This document shows, in pieces, positions 35,940 to 47,080 of a stretch of 64,000 nucleotides of DNA. A program made the translations under genes and the position numbers. The DNA is from Piliocolobus tephrosceles (taxonomy: Eukaryota > Chordata > Mammalia > Primates > Cercopithecidae), in the NCBI RefSeq assembly GCF_002776525.5, contig NC_045444.1, positions 31,643,667-31,707,666 on the forward strand. The letters are read 5' to 3'. The notes beneath the pieces are model-generated. The model searched no databases. It was not told where the DNA came from and saw nothing but the letters and a program-made list of their open reading frames with translations. Within the stretch, counting starts at the first letter, position 1, and every line of letters begins with the position of its first letter.

Positions 35940-36160
35940 TGCTTTTCGGGTATTTAATGTATGAGCTTTGAAGGCCCCAGTCACCCCCAAAGCCAAGCAA
36001 CCAGCTGCTGGGCTGCAGCCAGGAAGCATTCAAAGACCACTGCTTCAATTAGCTCCCCCCTACTTAGAACAGGTACTTATTGCCAGTAGCGATAAGTTAA
36101 TCAACTAATGAGTCGATTAAAGAAGTAATTAAAGTGTAAAACAGCAGGAAAAGGACTTGC
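35940..36160. other. Candidate conserved non-coding element with homeodomain-like sites
   Basis: A GC-richer block (AAGGCCCCAGTCACCCCCAAAG; CAGCTGCTGGGCTGCAGCC, which includes the E-boxes CAGCTG and its neighbour) leads into GATAAGTTAATCAACTAATG, then GTCGATTAAAGAAG and TAATTAAAG. That combines a GATA-like site, HNF1/TAAT-type sites and E-boxes within 200 bp, with no repeat match. It resembles developmental enhancers, but conservation cannot be judged from one sequence. Confidence 0.3.
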
Positions 36161-36842
36161 TTTTAAAAGATGCTGTAATACTTAAGGTTAAGTCAAATCA
36201 GCTTACTTACAATTGTACCAGGTCTGTCTAAAATAAAATCTTCATGTGGTTCTTCTATCTAGTGAGTTCTCCTAAATTAGTTGGCATAATCAGTATGGCT
36301 GTTTACTATTTCCATATAATCAGTGAGAAACTTAGTCACTTGTTTTTAATACTCTATGAAGACTATTCTGTGTTACAAACTGAAGGATTTGCAAGGAACA
36401 AATATAGACGTAAAATGTTCTTTGTTTTAGTAATTGTGCCAAAATTATGTGGAATTAATTGTTCATTTAAGCAACTTTCTTTGTAACACTGTGTAGAAGA
36501 GTAAATGCACCTAAACTATACTTTGACAATATCTATATGCTCTTTGAAGTATTTCAGTGACTCTTAAGGGTAATGTTTATTATACCTCTGAGGCAATTCT
36601 TTTGTGTGAACACAACTTTGAAATTATAATGAAAATCAATAGAATTATATGATTTAATAAACAACTACTCAATCGGATGCACATTTTTAAACAATATATA
36701 CTTGTAGTCACATTGCTTGGTACATAGCGCATTACTATTTGGAGGCTGCAGAAATTTTTATGTTAGTTCCAAAGGTGTTTCTAAACCAAGTATAATTAGC
36801 ACCATGAAGTCACATATTAGGGGAACCTCTCTTTTTCTGTCT
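36161..36842. other. Unclassified AT-rich DNA
   Basis: No gene or repeat recognised. An 80-codon frame at 36244-36486 has no recognisable domain and no supporting codon pattern. Confidence 0.45.
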
Positions 36843-36985
36843 TCATTCATTCCTATGAGGTTATTGTTGTTATCCCACAGTCGGATTAAGAAATCTAGGG
36901 TAGAGGGCAGTCATGCACCTTGCTCAAGGTCATAAGATGTTTAACTGGCCCAGGAAGAGTTCATATGCTGATCTCAAGCTACTTG
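36843..36985 (-). mobile_element. MIR SINE, minus strand
   Basis: Antisense MIR: CCTATGAGGTTATTGTTGTTATCCC, then GAGGGCAGTCATGCACCTTGC and CTCAAGGTCATAAGATG, matching the consensus GAGGTTAAGTAACTTGCCCAAGGTCACACAG in order. Confidence 0.7.
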
Positions 36986-37407
36986 TGTATACAATTAATC
37001 ACTGAATTTTGCATTAGCAAAATCCTATAACTATGTAATATGAGGACATTTTAACTTATTGAAATATTGTTAATTCCTTGTAGAGAAAGATAATTTTAAT
37101 GAGGCAGGGAATTTACTCACCCCTTTCTAAGTAGAGTAATGAAAGAGGCATGTTTGAAATTCCTTTACCATCTGATGCTATTTTACTAGGCCTGGTGGAA
37201 TACACTAAGATTTCAGTCTCTTTCTTAGAGATCAATATTATATCTATATTAAACTTGGCTGCTGAAAGTGACCTTCCTCTTGGCACTGTCTCTGCTCTTA
37301 ACGGTACAATTGTTTCTCTATGTAAATTACTTTAGTACTTGGGTGATATTTTATACCTAATCGCAACACATATGGAAATAACCAGACAAATTCCAGTGTG
37401 GCCCGGA

Positions 37408-37585
37408 GGGATGGCTCTCAAGTTTAGTGTGCTTTAGAATCATTCAGGTGCTTGTTGAAACAGATTGCTGAGCTCCCTTCCTGGGTTTCTCAGATGGTAT
37501 AAAAGATATAAGAATTTTCATTTCTGACAAGTTCTCAGGTGCTGCTGCTGCTGCTGATCAGAAGAGCATACTTGGAAGAGTGCTG
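37408..37585 (+). mobile_element. MER5A (hAT-Charlie) DNA transposon
   Basis: Follows the MER5A consensus from GGCTCTCAAGTTTAGTGTGC through TTAGAATCATTCAGGTGCTTG, GCATTTCTAACAAGTT-like sequence and GGTGCTGCTGCTGCTGCTGATC, to a decayed right end CATACTTGGAAGAGTGCTG. The GCT run at 37541-37556 is a small expansion of the GATGCTGATGCTGCTGG block that the element normally carries. Non-autonomous. Confidence 0.85.
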
Positions 37586-37594
37586 ACGTGGAAG

Positions 37595-37728
37595 AAAGAG
37601 CAGATTCTTTGGAAATGGAATATTTCAGGTTTGAATCCTATATTTCCGACCTGATTGTACGTATAATTTGGGTCAAAGTACTGTATCCCTATAAATCTCA
37701 GTTAATTTGCCTATAAAAATCTAAATAT
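37595..37728 (+). mobile_element. MIR SINE, plus strand, 5' part
   Basis: Matches the MIR start and core: AAGAGCAGATTCTTTGGAAAT, CAGGTTTGAATCC, TTTGGGTCAAAGTAC and ATCTCAGTTAATTTGCCTAT. Cut at its 3' end by the Alu that follows. Confidence 0.65.
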
Positions 37729-37729
37729 A

Positions 37730-38040
37730 GACCAGATGCAGTGGCTCACGCCTGTAATCCCAGCACTTTGAGGGGCCGAGGTGTGTGGATCACTTGAGGC
37801 CAGGAGTTTGAGACCAGGAGTTGAAATCACTGGGTGATATAGCAAAACCTCGTCTCTACCAAAATACAAAAAAATTACATGAGCATGGTAATGCACACCT
37901 GTAATCACAGCTACTTGGGAGGCCAAGGTATGAGAATCGCTTGAACCCAGGAGGCAGAGGTTGCAGTGAGCAGAGATGGTGCCACTGCACTCCAGCATGG
38001 GTGACAAGGCGAGAATGTCTCAAAAGGAAAAAAAAAAAAA
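37730..38040 (+). mobile_element. Alu (old, AluJ/S-type), plus strand
   Basis: Full-length dimer from ACCAGATGCAGTGGCTCACG to an A tail at about 38028-38042. Many substitutions plus a GATCACTTGAGGCC left arm indicate an old subfamily. Diverged flanks AAATCTAAATA (37718-37728) and AAACCTAAATC (38041-38051) suggest the target-site duplication. Confidence 0.92.
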
Positions 38041-38229
38041 AAACCTAAATCTACCTTAGAATCATTTTGGGAAATTTAAATCTCTCAATGAATAATGTAC
38101 GGAATTTCGTAGATATTCAGTATTTCTTTTGGAGTGCATCTTTAATGATTTATAAAAATACCTTTGTTCTTTCAAGTATGCATACTCTTGGTCCATTGGG
38201 TTGCATATAAACTCTGTAAAGTCTGGCAT

Positions 38230-38540
38230 TCGCATTTTTTAGTTTTATTTCATGAATCTTTTCTAATATTAAAGATTTTAATTAATGGTCAAAATCAATC
38301 TATTATCTTGTGTTTTCTGCTTTTGCCTCAATATCAGATACATATCCACTTATATTTTCGTCTAGTAAATTTATGTTTTGATTTTTACCCTTTAATCAAT
38401 CTCATGTCATGTAGTTAATGTGTTTGTGTATGAGAGAGAGAGGGAGAGAGAAAGGGAGACAGAGATTGAGAGAGAAATTCCAAGCCCAAATCGACTTCTA
38501 ACTAGATGGACTTAATGTTAAAAGTCTGACAGGAGAAGAA
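38230..38540 (+). repeat. Unclassified ~290-bp local repeat, copy A
   Basis: Aligns in the same orientation with 39450-39745. Shared blocks in order: AATATTAAAGAT, GTCAAAA, CTTGTGTTTTCTGC, ACCTCAATATCA-type, TCTAGTAAAT, TATGTTTTGAT, TTTAATCAATCT, CATGTAGTTAATGT, TATGAGAGAGAGAG, TTCTAACTAGATG and AACAGGAG-type. By eye roughly three quarters identical with small indels. Not recognised as a known repeat. Confidence 0.75.
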
Positions 38541-39449
38541 ATGTGTCTGTCTTTGGCAAAAGATAGTACCTATCCCAGTCTTTATCATTTTTCCATAAGT
38601 GATACTCAGCATTCAGTCAAGAAGTATGAGCATACCTTAAAAAAAAAGAAAAAAGTAAGCACAACTCATCATTAAAACATAAAGCAACCCATCTTACGAA
38701 ACCGGTCTATCCCACAAGTAGTTTGAAATAACTATGAATAACATATTTTGAAAACCTAGAGGAAAGAGTAGAGAACACGAGTGAAGAGAAAAGGTATTTC
38801 AGCAGTGGTATGAAAGTATTAAAATAACTAAATATAAGTTCTAGATGAAAAGATCACTATATCAGAGATGCAGAATCCATCCAACTGCTCGTCAGCCAAT
38901 AGTGCATGGCTGGGGTAGATCAGGAACTTGAAGATAGCTCGAAAAATTTTCTAAACTGAAACATGATAAGATTAAAGGATGGAAAAAATACAACTATGTT
39001 CAAGAGCTATTAGGCATTATAAAATGATGCAGTGGCACAAAGTACATATAATTGTAGCTGCAAAAGGGAGAGAAAGGTAAGATAGCAGAAATATGTGAAG
39101 AAGTCATGGCTGAGAATTCCAAAATTAATAAAAATTAAGAAACCATGCATCTGAGAACACTAAGTAGAAAGAATTAAAAGACAGTCATGGCAAAACTGCT
39201 GAGAAAAAGCTGGAGAGGGTTAGAGGGATGTAAAACATTGCATTTAGAGGAAAGATGAATAGAATAAGACCAAATTTCTCATCAAAAATGATGTAAGTCA
39301 AAACACATTAGAATGACATCTTTAAAACACTGCAAGAAAAAAAAAAAAATCAACCTAGGTTTCTGAACCCAGCAAAAAATATCACTCTAAAATAAGGCCA
39401 AATTAAAGACTTTTGTTTTTCAAACAAACAAAAGGTGAGTATATTTCCA
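38541..39449 (+). mobile_element. Old L1M/HAL1-like LINE, ORF1 part
   Basis: From about 38940 the sequence follows L1/HAL1 ORF1 downstream parts: GAAGTCATGGCTGAGAATTCC (39100), GAGAACACTAAGTAGAAAG, GAAAGATGAATAGAATAAG, and TTTCTGAACCCAGCAAAAAATATC (39360) followed by TTTTTCAAACAAACAAAAGG. The left part is less certain. No open frame. The element is split by copy B of the local repeat and continues at 39746. Confidence 0.6.
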
Positions 39450-39745
39450 TTTTGTTATTTTTTATATAAACGTCTTCGAATATTAAAGATATTTTCATGA
39501 ATAGTCAAAACCAATATATCCCCTTGTGTTTTCTGCCTTTACCTCAATATCATACAAATATTCACTCACATTTTTTTCTAGTAAATGTATGTTTTGATAT
39601 CTGTTTAATCAATCTGGTGGCATGTAGTTAATGTTTATGTGCATGTGTATGAGAGAGAGAGAATAAAAGACATTGAAAGAATCAAAACAAAAATCAATTT
39701 CTAACTAGATGAACTCAATGTCCCATATTAAAGGTCTAACAGGAG
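39450..39745 (+). repeat. Unclassified ~290-bp local repeat, copy B
   Basis: Second copy of the sequence at 38230-38540, about 1.21 kb downstream. It sits inside the L1M/HAL1-like element at the point where consensus ORF1 reads on from the AAACAAAAGCTGAG block, so its arrival postdates that LINE. No terminal repeats and no clear target-site duplication were found. Confidence 0.75.
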
Positions 39746-39960
39746 GTCTACAAAACATACTCAAGCATGTTCTTATGGCAGAAGTAGTAGGATTTCAGAT
39801 TAAAATTTTGATCTATACAAAGGAATAAAAAGTGGCAGAAATGATGAAGATGAAAGTAAATACAAAAGACATTATTTTCTTAATTTTAATTGCTTCAGTA
39901 GACAATTTGCTGTCTAATACAAAATAATGATGTACTCTATAGCATTTGCACAGTATTTAG
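39746..39960 (+). mobile_element. Old L1M/HAL1-like LINE, continuation
   Basis: Resumes the ORF1 end and downstream spacer: ACATACTCAAGCATGTTCTTAT, GCAGAAGTAGTAGGATTTCAG and GATCTATACAAAGGAATAAAAAG match the consensus GATCTACACAAAGGAATGAAGAG block. The right limit is approximate. Confidence 0.6.
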
Positions 39961-40599
39961 ATTAAAATATGTGATAACAATGACATTAATGATGGGAGAG
40001 TTGAGAAGGTTATGTCTTAAAGTACACTATAGATGACATATTTATATTTATGAATATGTCTATGTATTTATATATATTCAATACATATACCATATATAGC
40101 ACATATATATTCATTATATTCAAATATACAAGAGTTAGCAGTTTTAAAGAAACGTACTTTTTTTGTTGAACAATTAATTTTCCGAAAATTGTATATAAGT
40201 CTTTATGGGACGTCTTACTGCTTTTATTCAAAGTGCCGTGTTTTCTTTTTTTCTGGCCTGTTGTCACTTTCCAATGGATGGATAGTATTTCTGTTTGAAT
40301 GTTATATAGGCTATTTTATTCTTCAGCTGGCTATATCTCACATTTTAAAGCCCCTGCCTATGTTTATTTCTCATGTCATTTTACTAAACATATTATTTGC
40401 TTCTCTTAAACAATCAAGAACTTCACAGACAGTAATTGTCCTTTTCCTTTTTTTCTACCACCTAAAATTCCTTCTAAAGTTTAAATTCTTTATTATTATA
40501 GTTATGTTCCTTTTATGTATTAAAAACCAGTACTTACTTCCACAACAATAAGTTTTCCTAAATTTATTGCTGCACACCACTCTTCACTGTATCTAATGC

Positions 40600-41620
40600 A
40601 TCTTTTGAGGAGTACCTTTTGTGAATGTTTTCAAAGAGAGTGTGTGCAAAAGCTTTCATGAAAGTGAGGTCCCTCAGAATGTACTTAACGTTTGCCTTTT
40701 AATGGCCATTTTCCAGGATATAAAACTTTGAGTTCCAAGTGATGTTGCTTCAATATTTCGAAAACATTTCAGTATCTTCTTGCTTTTGTTACTGCTGCTT
40801 AGGATTCTTATTTCAGTAAGGATGTTTCTTTGGGGAAAATTTACTTTTATCTCAGGAAATGCTAGTATTTTCTTTCTTTGGGAATAATTTCCAAATTTTA
40901 CCATAAAGAATCTGGGTTGGTTTTGTTTTCTTTTTTTTTTTCCTTTTGTATCCTGTTTTTTACAGCCTATGAGCCTTTTATATCTGAAATAATAATCTGC
41001 CATTTATTTTTACATTTCCAGTCATGATTTCTATTATTTACTACCCTTCATTATTTTTTTCTTTCATTCTGGGACTTTAGTTATGAATACTGACATTTCT
41101 ATTCCCAGTTCTCTTCGAACTTTTTTCTTTGTAATGCAATTTAATTTCTTCCTGATCTTTTTTCAGTAAGTTCCTTAACTTGATTTTTCAGCTCACATGT
41201 TTTGCCATTTGGCTGTAGCCACTCGATTATTCAAACTATCTATTGAGTTCTTTATTTCAATGATTATTTATTTTAATATCCAGCTCTCTGCTTATGTCAT
41301 CTTTAAAGTTACTTAATACTGTTTTACGCTTTTCTTTAAGAAGGTTGTTTTAAATTTCTTGTTTTCTCGAACCATTAACTCTGCTTTCTCTGAAACAGAT
41401 TATTCAGTGTGTTATTCTACTTTCATAATCTTTGTAATCCTGAGATACCATGTTAATGCCCTTTATGCTTTAGTCTATCCTCACAGTCTCAGCTATGTGC
41501 TTTGTGATATCATATGTTGGAAAATGGATAAGAGGGTCAGAGCCTAAGCCTTAGACTCGTCCCTTCTGGATGAGTTAAGGAAGTAAATGCATATAGAGAA
41601 ACTCAAGGCAAAGACCTATT
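40600..41620 (-). mobile_element. Old L1M/HAL1-like LINE, ORF1 region, minus strand
   Basis: Antisense ORF1 in consensus order. The GAGTTCCAAGTGATGTTGC area is followed by TTTCAGTATCTTCTTGCTTT-type sequence, TTCATTCTGGGACTTTAG (41070), GAGTTCTTTATTTCAATGATT (41245), TATCCAGCTCTCTGC and TCTTTAAAGTTACTTAATACT. 40160-40600 may also belong to it. Strongly decayed. Its orientation is opposite to that of the LINE at 38.5-40.0 kb. Confidence 0.55.
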
Positions 41621-41812
41621 GATGTCATGATCCATTTTACCTCTTTACTTTTTTGCTTCACCAGATGGCTTGGTTCCTCAATGAGTTTTCCCGTGGCTTT
41701 GTTCCGGCCTCAGGTCTTTCTAAGAATACCTTCTCTGGGTTGTAATTATTTGGAAACATGGTGTGACATGAGAGTTTGGAGGAGGAGGACTCAGAGGCTG
41801 GCCTCTGTACAT

Positions 41813-42139
41813 TTTTGCTGTTGTTGTTTGTTTCTTTGTTTTAGTTTTCTTTGAGACAAGGTCTTGCTCTGTCACCTAGACTGGAATGCAGTGGCACAAA
41901 CATGGCTCACCACAGCCTTGACCTCCTGGGCCCAAGGGATTCTCCGACTTCAGCCTCCCACGTAGCTGGGACCACAGGTGTGTGCCACCACATCAGCTAA
42001 TTTTTATTTTTTATTTTTTTGTAGAGACAAGGATCTCGCTATCTTGCCCAGGCTAGTTTCAAGCTCCTGGACTCAAGCAGTCCTCCTACCTCAGCCTCCC
42101 AAATTGCTGGAATTACAGGCGTGAGCCACCACACCCCGC
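41813..42139 (-). mobile_element. Alu (AluJ-type), minus strand, with target-site duplication
   Basis: Full antisense dimer with a complex T-rich tail (41813-41850). CCTCTGTACAT at 41802-41812 and 42140-42150 is a perfect 11-bp target-site duplication. Changes such as CTCCTGGGCCCAAGGGATTCTCC and GACTCAAGCAGTCC place it in the old J class. Confidence 0.95.
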
Positions 42140-42150
42140 CCTCTGTACAT

Positions 42151-43139
42151 ATTTTTGTAACATTATTCCAGCTGTTTTTCTGGGATAGACCGATGCTATT
42201 ATGCACCTTCAGCAGTTTCAGACTAGCATGACTGCTTGTTCTATAGTGCCATGGAGCCAGCTATGTCCAGACACTAAGAGGTACAGGAAAGGTCACAACT
42301 GGGAGGCTTTTCCCTACCTTGTCTTCTGTCTTGACACCTAGTTGCTTTCCGTTCAATGACATCTCTGCCACTAGGATAATGGAACCCACTTCTGTCGCCC
42401 TTGAGGATTCTCACACTCGCATGTGACTTGCATGTTAATGACTGCTTCATTTGAATACCCTTGAGATGTCTGATTTTGAATATTTAATATATATGTACAC
42501 TCTCTTAAATGTACAGTCTCTAAAAAAACTTTCTTAATTTTCAAGGGAGAATGACAAAGAAAGATAAATTTGTTTGTGGGACTTTTTCCAAACACACACA
42601 CACACACACATGCGCACACACACATACACAATTCTGTAAATGTCACTATTATTGTGGGTAATTGTACTGTTAACCCTAAGTTGTAAACCCCTAATGTTTT
42701 GGCATAAGAAAATTACTTCCACTTTGGACATATAGAATATCTAGACCATTTTCTTTTAAAATATTACATATAACAACTTGTTCTGTTTGAGATTAAGGGC
42801 TACATATTTAATGTCTTTATATTTACTCGACTACATAAGCATAATAATTAATTTAATCTTTAATGGGAATTTCATGTTTTTAATCAAGATTTTTATTACT
42901 TATACAACATAAAGTCTTCATTTTGTATACATAATATTGCTTTTTGAAATAGTTGTCTTTAAATACTCAAATAAGTTTTGTTATCAAAGAAAAATATGTA
43001 AGAATTAATATAAGAATCAGACAATTCAGGAATGAGAGGCCCTAAGGTATCCCCTATCTTGATTGGGATACATTGTTGTTTAAAACCCAACATATGAGAT
43101 TTAGACTGTATTCAACTTTCAAAAAGCCTAAACATATGT
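42151..43139. other. Unclassified intergenic DNA with (AC)n
   Basis: No gene or named repeat recognised apart from the CA array at 42591-42630. Confidence 0.5.
42591..42630. repeat. (AC)n microsatellite
   Basis: About 20 AC units with interruptions (TGCGC and T) in the right half. Confidence 0.93.
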
Positions 43140-43271
43140 AAGTATATATATATTTATATATTATTTATCAAATATCAAATGTGAGTATATTATTTATCAA
43201 ATATGAGTATATATATACACATATCCATACAAATATGAGTATATATATACAATATATAAAATATATACAGG
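43140..43271. repeat. AT-rich tandem repeats
   Basis: Two units containing TATTATTTATCAAATAT (near 43160 and 43187) and two units of CAAATATGAGTATATATATACA (43199 and 43230) within TA-rich DNA. The Alu tail begins immediately after, so this was a typical AT-rich target. Confidence 0.8.
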
Positions 43272-43578
43272 TTTTTTTTTTTTTTTTGAGATGGAGTCTT
43301 GCTCTGTTGCCCAGGCTGGAGTGCAGTGGCCGGATCTCAGCTCACTGCAAGCTCAGCCTCCCAGGTTTACGCCATTCTCCTGCCTCAGCCTCCCGAGTAG
43401 CTGGGGCTACAGGCGCCTGCCACCTCGCCCGGCTAGTTTTTTTTTTTTTTTGTATTTTTTAGTAGAGACAGGGTTTCACAGTGTTAGCCAGGATGGTCTT
43501 GATCTCCTGACCTCGTGATCCACCCGTCTCGGCCTCCCAAAGTGCTGGGATTACAGGCTTGAGCCACCGTGCCCGGCC
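43272..43578 (-). mobile_element. AluYRa-type (Old World monkey) Alu, minus strand
   Basis: Full-length, little-diverged antisense Alu. Read on its own strand it has GGCTCAAGCC instead of GGCTCACGCC, CTAGCCGGGCGAGGTGG instead of TTAGCCGGGCGTGGTGG, GGCGTAAACC instead of GGCGTGAACC, and GATCCGGCCACTGC. This set is characteristic of cercopithecoid AluY derivatives. No clear target-site duplication was seen because both flanks are low-complexity. Confidence 0.93.
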
Positions 43579-46344
43579 TAGAGTTTTAAATTATAACTCT
43601 GAATGTGTTTAAAGGGTACTTCACTTTAATATACAAAATATATATTGTCCTAGATTATGATAATATGTTTATGTTCATGCAAATTATATTAGCAAACGTT
43701 TTACAAAAAAATACTTTTCTTGGATTTACAAATCACTGTTGTTTATGATTTTATTATATTTTCCCAATCACTTGAAATAGTAATAAATAGGTGAGGCTGA
43801 ATAGAGAATTGACCCCTGAAATACGTACGTTGAAAGAGATTTGTTATGTCTTGTTGATGTGCCCTATTTGTGACTGTTCTCTCAATGGGAGGAAAAATAA
43901 AATACAAGAATTTCTCCTTTCAGAGATGTGCTAAATGAAATGTGCTAAGAGATGTTGTAAAGAATGTGAAGGATTGAAAATAGTGTTGGGTTGTAAGTGT
44001 TCAGTTTTACTACTTTGTTTACTCGTCTTGAGTTGTGCTTGATATTATTTGGTTATTAAATTTTGTTATGAGTTACACTGAAGTGAAAAAGTATATTTTA
44101 CACAAATAAAATAAAATAAAGAAAAAAAATGCAATGAAAACATGGCTCCAGGATAATATCCGAAGCTCGCTTGTTTTTAAGATTTGGGAGCTTTGTAATT
44201 TAGAAAGCTCCTTGTGATGTATTAATTAACTGAAAACAGGAATGCATTGTGTCCAAACAGTGCATATATTGCAAGGGTGCAATTTTCTGGAAGGGCCTAA
44301 GTAGGCAATTGTGTTGTGAAACCACAATGAAAAGACTCAGGCAGAAAACAGCTTTCTGAAAATTGCACCTTTTGATGTGTTGGTGACATGAAATTGATAG
44401 AGTTAGGTGGAATAATGACTTTAAATATTAATCCTTCTCAGACAGGCAGTATCTTGAGGTGCTCATTAGGTCTCATATGGAAAGAGGATTTAGCAAATTC
44501 CATTTTTTTACCTTTCACAAAACTACTAAATATTTTTGGTATATATGATTTATCTGCTTGGGAGTTATCCAGAGCTGGGAAATCTGGGGAGAAGCTAGTC
44601 AGAATCACACTGCCAGAACTCCAGGAGAATCTGTACTGTGAGGTGCCGCGTGGTGCATGGTACACACTAACTCAGCTCTGGACAAGCCCACTGCATCAAT
44701 TTAATTTCAAAAGCAAGGCTTTGAGGTTTGATCCACTGGCCTTCCCTTCACTACCTTGCAGCCAAAAGCTTTCTTTTATAATGGCTGTGATTCTAGGCTC
44801 CTGGGGTGCTTCTGATGTTATGGCTTTTAGAGGAACACCACCATAAATGTTGTAATGCGGAGAAGTACAAAGACAATGTTTTCCACTTGTGTGCATATAT
44901 TAGTAGTTGCCAAGAGTTTTCACATCCGCCTCAAGGAAAATTGGTGTTTGTTTATTTTTAATGTGTTCCCACAGAATTAGATTTTCTCCTGCATTTGCAG
45001 CATTTGTGAGAAAGGTATATATATATGCCAATGACCTTTCCAGATGTAATAAACTTTGCATAGCCGTTAAGTGAGCCAACATCGCATCAAAGCCTCCATA
45101 ATGAACAACTACATGACTGACCAGCATGATTTTCCTCATATTTCTGTTTTAACTAACATTGCAATTGATGTTTAAATGAGAAAATCACTTTTATGTGTGT
45201 GTGTTTCACTTTTCACTTATACATGATTCTATAATAAAAGGCATCATCTTGTACGATCTAGCATTTTAAGATTAAAAATAGCAAAGAAGACAAGGAATTG
45301 TTTTAGTGTTAAAAGGTATGAAACTAGGTGAAAAAGAGCCAAAGGAAAGGCTTTAAAATACTGGCTATCAGAAAATTTAAAATATAAAGGTTTTATTAGG
45401 AATATTTTTAGACGATTGTGTGTGTTTCCAAGACAGAAGTTTCACTGCCTCAGACCTTTAAATTGAACTTCCCAAGATAAAGTTTGGGAATGGAAGTTTC
45501 AAAAGTAATCTTTTTGTGAAGAAATGGCCTATCTGACCTAAGTGGGGTCTTTCTCTCTCTTTCTTTTTCTCTCTTTTACCACTTGGAGAAAAGCTGCGTG
45601 GGAAGCAAAAATTCCTCTTCTCACTATGTTTTGCACGTTGTCAGAATTTATTAACACAGTATTTTCAGAAGAATGACAGGGTTATTAGACATTTCATGGC
45701 AGAAAGTCAAAAACAATTCTGCATCCTGTTTGGTCAAAACTTGTAAAATTTTCAAGAACCCCAGAAGCAAAAGTGGTCTTCCAATGCATGTGTTAAATAC
45801 AGATCTGCCAAGATTATAGAACTTGAGATTGGAATAGAAAAATGAAGAGTCAAGTATAGAAAGTTATATTATGCATTAGCATGTGTGGGATAGATGTTAT
45901 TATAATTTATGATAAACAAAGGCTTACAAAGATATAGAAATACCTTCATTTAGAAGGCTAAACCTATGGACACCCCATATGAAACATTACCTGTGTCTAT
46001 ACCATGCCAGAAAAAGCAGTTAAATATCTTTTAAGATAATAAAAATATATTTTAAAATGCAGTCAATAAATTAATATTTTTTCTTTTAATATTTAAACCA
46101 CTAGATCTGACCTTAGATCTGACCTCTTTTTTTTTTTTTTTTCTATTTTGACTGGTAGTTTCATTGAATTGATTGGACTGATAAGTATAGCATTCTGCGT
46201 CATGGATACAAAATCAAAGTGTCACGAAGAATAAAACAAGCTGAAAATAAAACACAGGTGACTGTTTAGCTTGATTGAGAAAGGAAGAAATACTTTTTAT
46301 AAAGATGTTTCTTTACATCTGTATTTACATGTTTGACCGGTTAT
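43579..46344. other. Unclassified, largely repeat-free DNA
   Basis: About 2.8 kb in which I recognise no repeat. 44130-44900 has balanced composition and contains the longest frame outside repeats: plus strand 44388-44846, 152 residues. It has no signal peptide, domain or low-complexity pattern that I recognise, the start context is ordinary, and a competing minus-strand frame covers part of it. I do not call it a gene. A T18 run lies near 46124. Confidence 0.45.
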
Positions 46345-46509
46345 TTAATTCATTCACTAAACATTTTCCAGCCTATTAGTCTTTGCCGCAAACTCTAGAC
46401 ATTATAACAGATACTAGGAATACAAAGATAATATGACTTGGTCTCTGTCATCAAGGAATATGAGACAAACAGAAGGTGGGAAATATAAAATAAAATACAT
46501 TTGTGCGAA
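46345..46509 (-). mobile_element. L2 LINE 3' end, minus strand, left piece
   Basis: Antisense L2: ATTCATTCACTAAACATTTTCCAGCC at the 3' end, then GATACTAGGAATACAAAGATAA and CTCTGTCATCAAGGAATATGAGAC, which fit the L2 order. Split by a MaLR LTR. Confidence 0.65.
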
Positions 46510-46514
46510 GGAGT

Positions 46515-46889
46515 TGTATTAGCCTATTCTCATGCTGCTAATAAAGACATACCTGAGACTGGATAATTTATAAAGGAAAGAGGTTTAATTGACTCACAGT
46601 TCAGCATGGTTGGTGAGACCTCAGGAAATTTACAATCACAGTGGAAAGGGAAGCAAAAACATCCTTCTTAACATTGCAACAGCAAGGAGACGTGCCAAGC
46701 AAAAGGGGGAAAAGCCCCTTATAAAATCATCAGATCTCCTGAAAACTCACTCCCTATCACAAGAACAGCATGAGGGTAACACTCCCATGATTAAATTACC
46801 TCCCACCGGGTTCCTCCCATGACCCTTGGGAACTATGGAAACTACAATTCAAGATGAGGTTTGGGTGGGGACACAGCCAAACCATATCG
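46515..46889 (-). mobile_element. THE1/MST-type MaLR solo LTR, minus strand
   Basis: 375-bp antisense LTR: plus strand TGTATTAGCCTATTCTCATG at the left, ACATACCTGAGACTGGATAA, AGGTTTAATTGACTCACAG, TACCTCCCACCGGGTTCCTC, and GGGGACACAGCCAAACCATA at the right. Perfect 5-bp target-site duplication GGAGT (46510-46514, 46890-46894). It inserted into an L2. No internal sequence or second LTR, hence a solo LTR. No protein encoded. Confidence 0.93.
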
Positions 46890-46894
46890 GGAGT

Positions 46895-47080
46895 CATGAT
46901 TGTATGACATTAGCCTATGTACACTAAAATAAAATACAAGGAAGTGGATGGGCAAATTTCCCAAGGACTAGAAGAGACAGAAATGATCAGACAAGCTCCA
47001 AAGATGTGGGGGGTTGTTTGTTGCCTTTGAGTTGAAATTCAAGCAGGTGTTTGACAGGCCGTGAGAAGAGCATGCCAGAC
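46895..47080 (-). mobile_element. L2 LINE, minus strand, right piece
   Basis: Continues the antisense L2 after the LTR: TTTGAGTTGAAATTCAAGCAGG and GAAGAGCATGCCAGACAAAG correspond to the consensus TTTGAGCAAAGACCTGAAGGAGG and GAAGAGCGTTCCAGGCAGAGG. Confidence 0.6.

Noticed and set aside
37711..38007. 98-codon minus-strand frame beginning MSPMLECSGTISAHC
   Set aside because: Antisense of an Alu, a very common chance frame in primate DNA.
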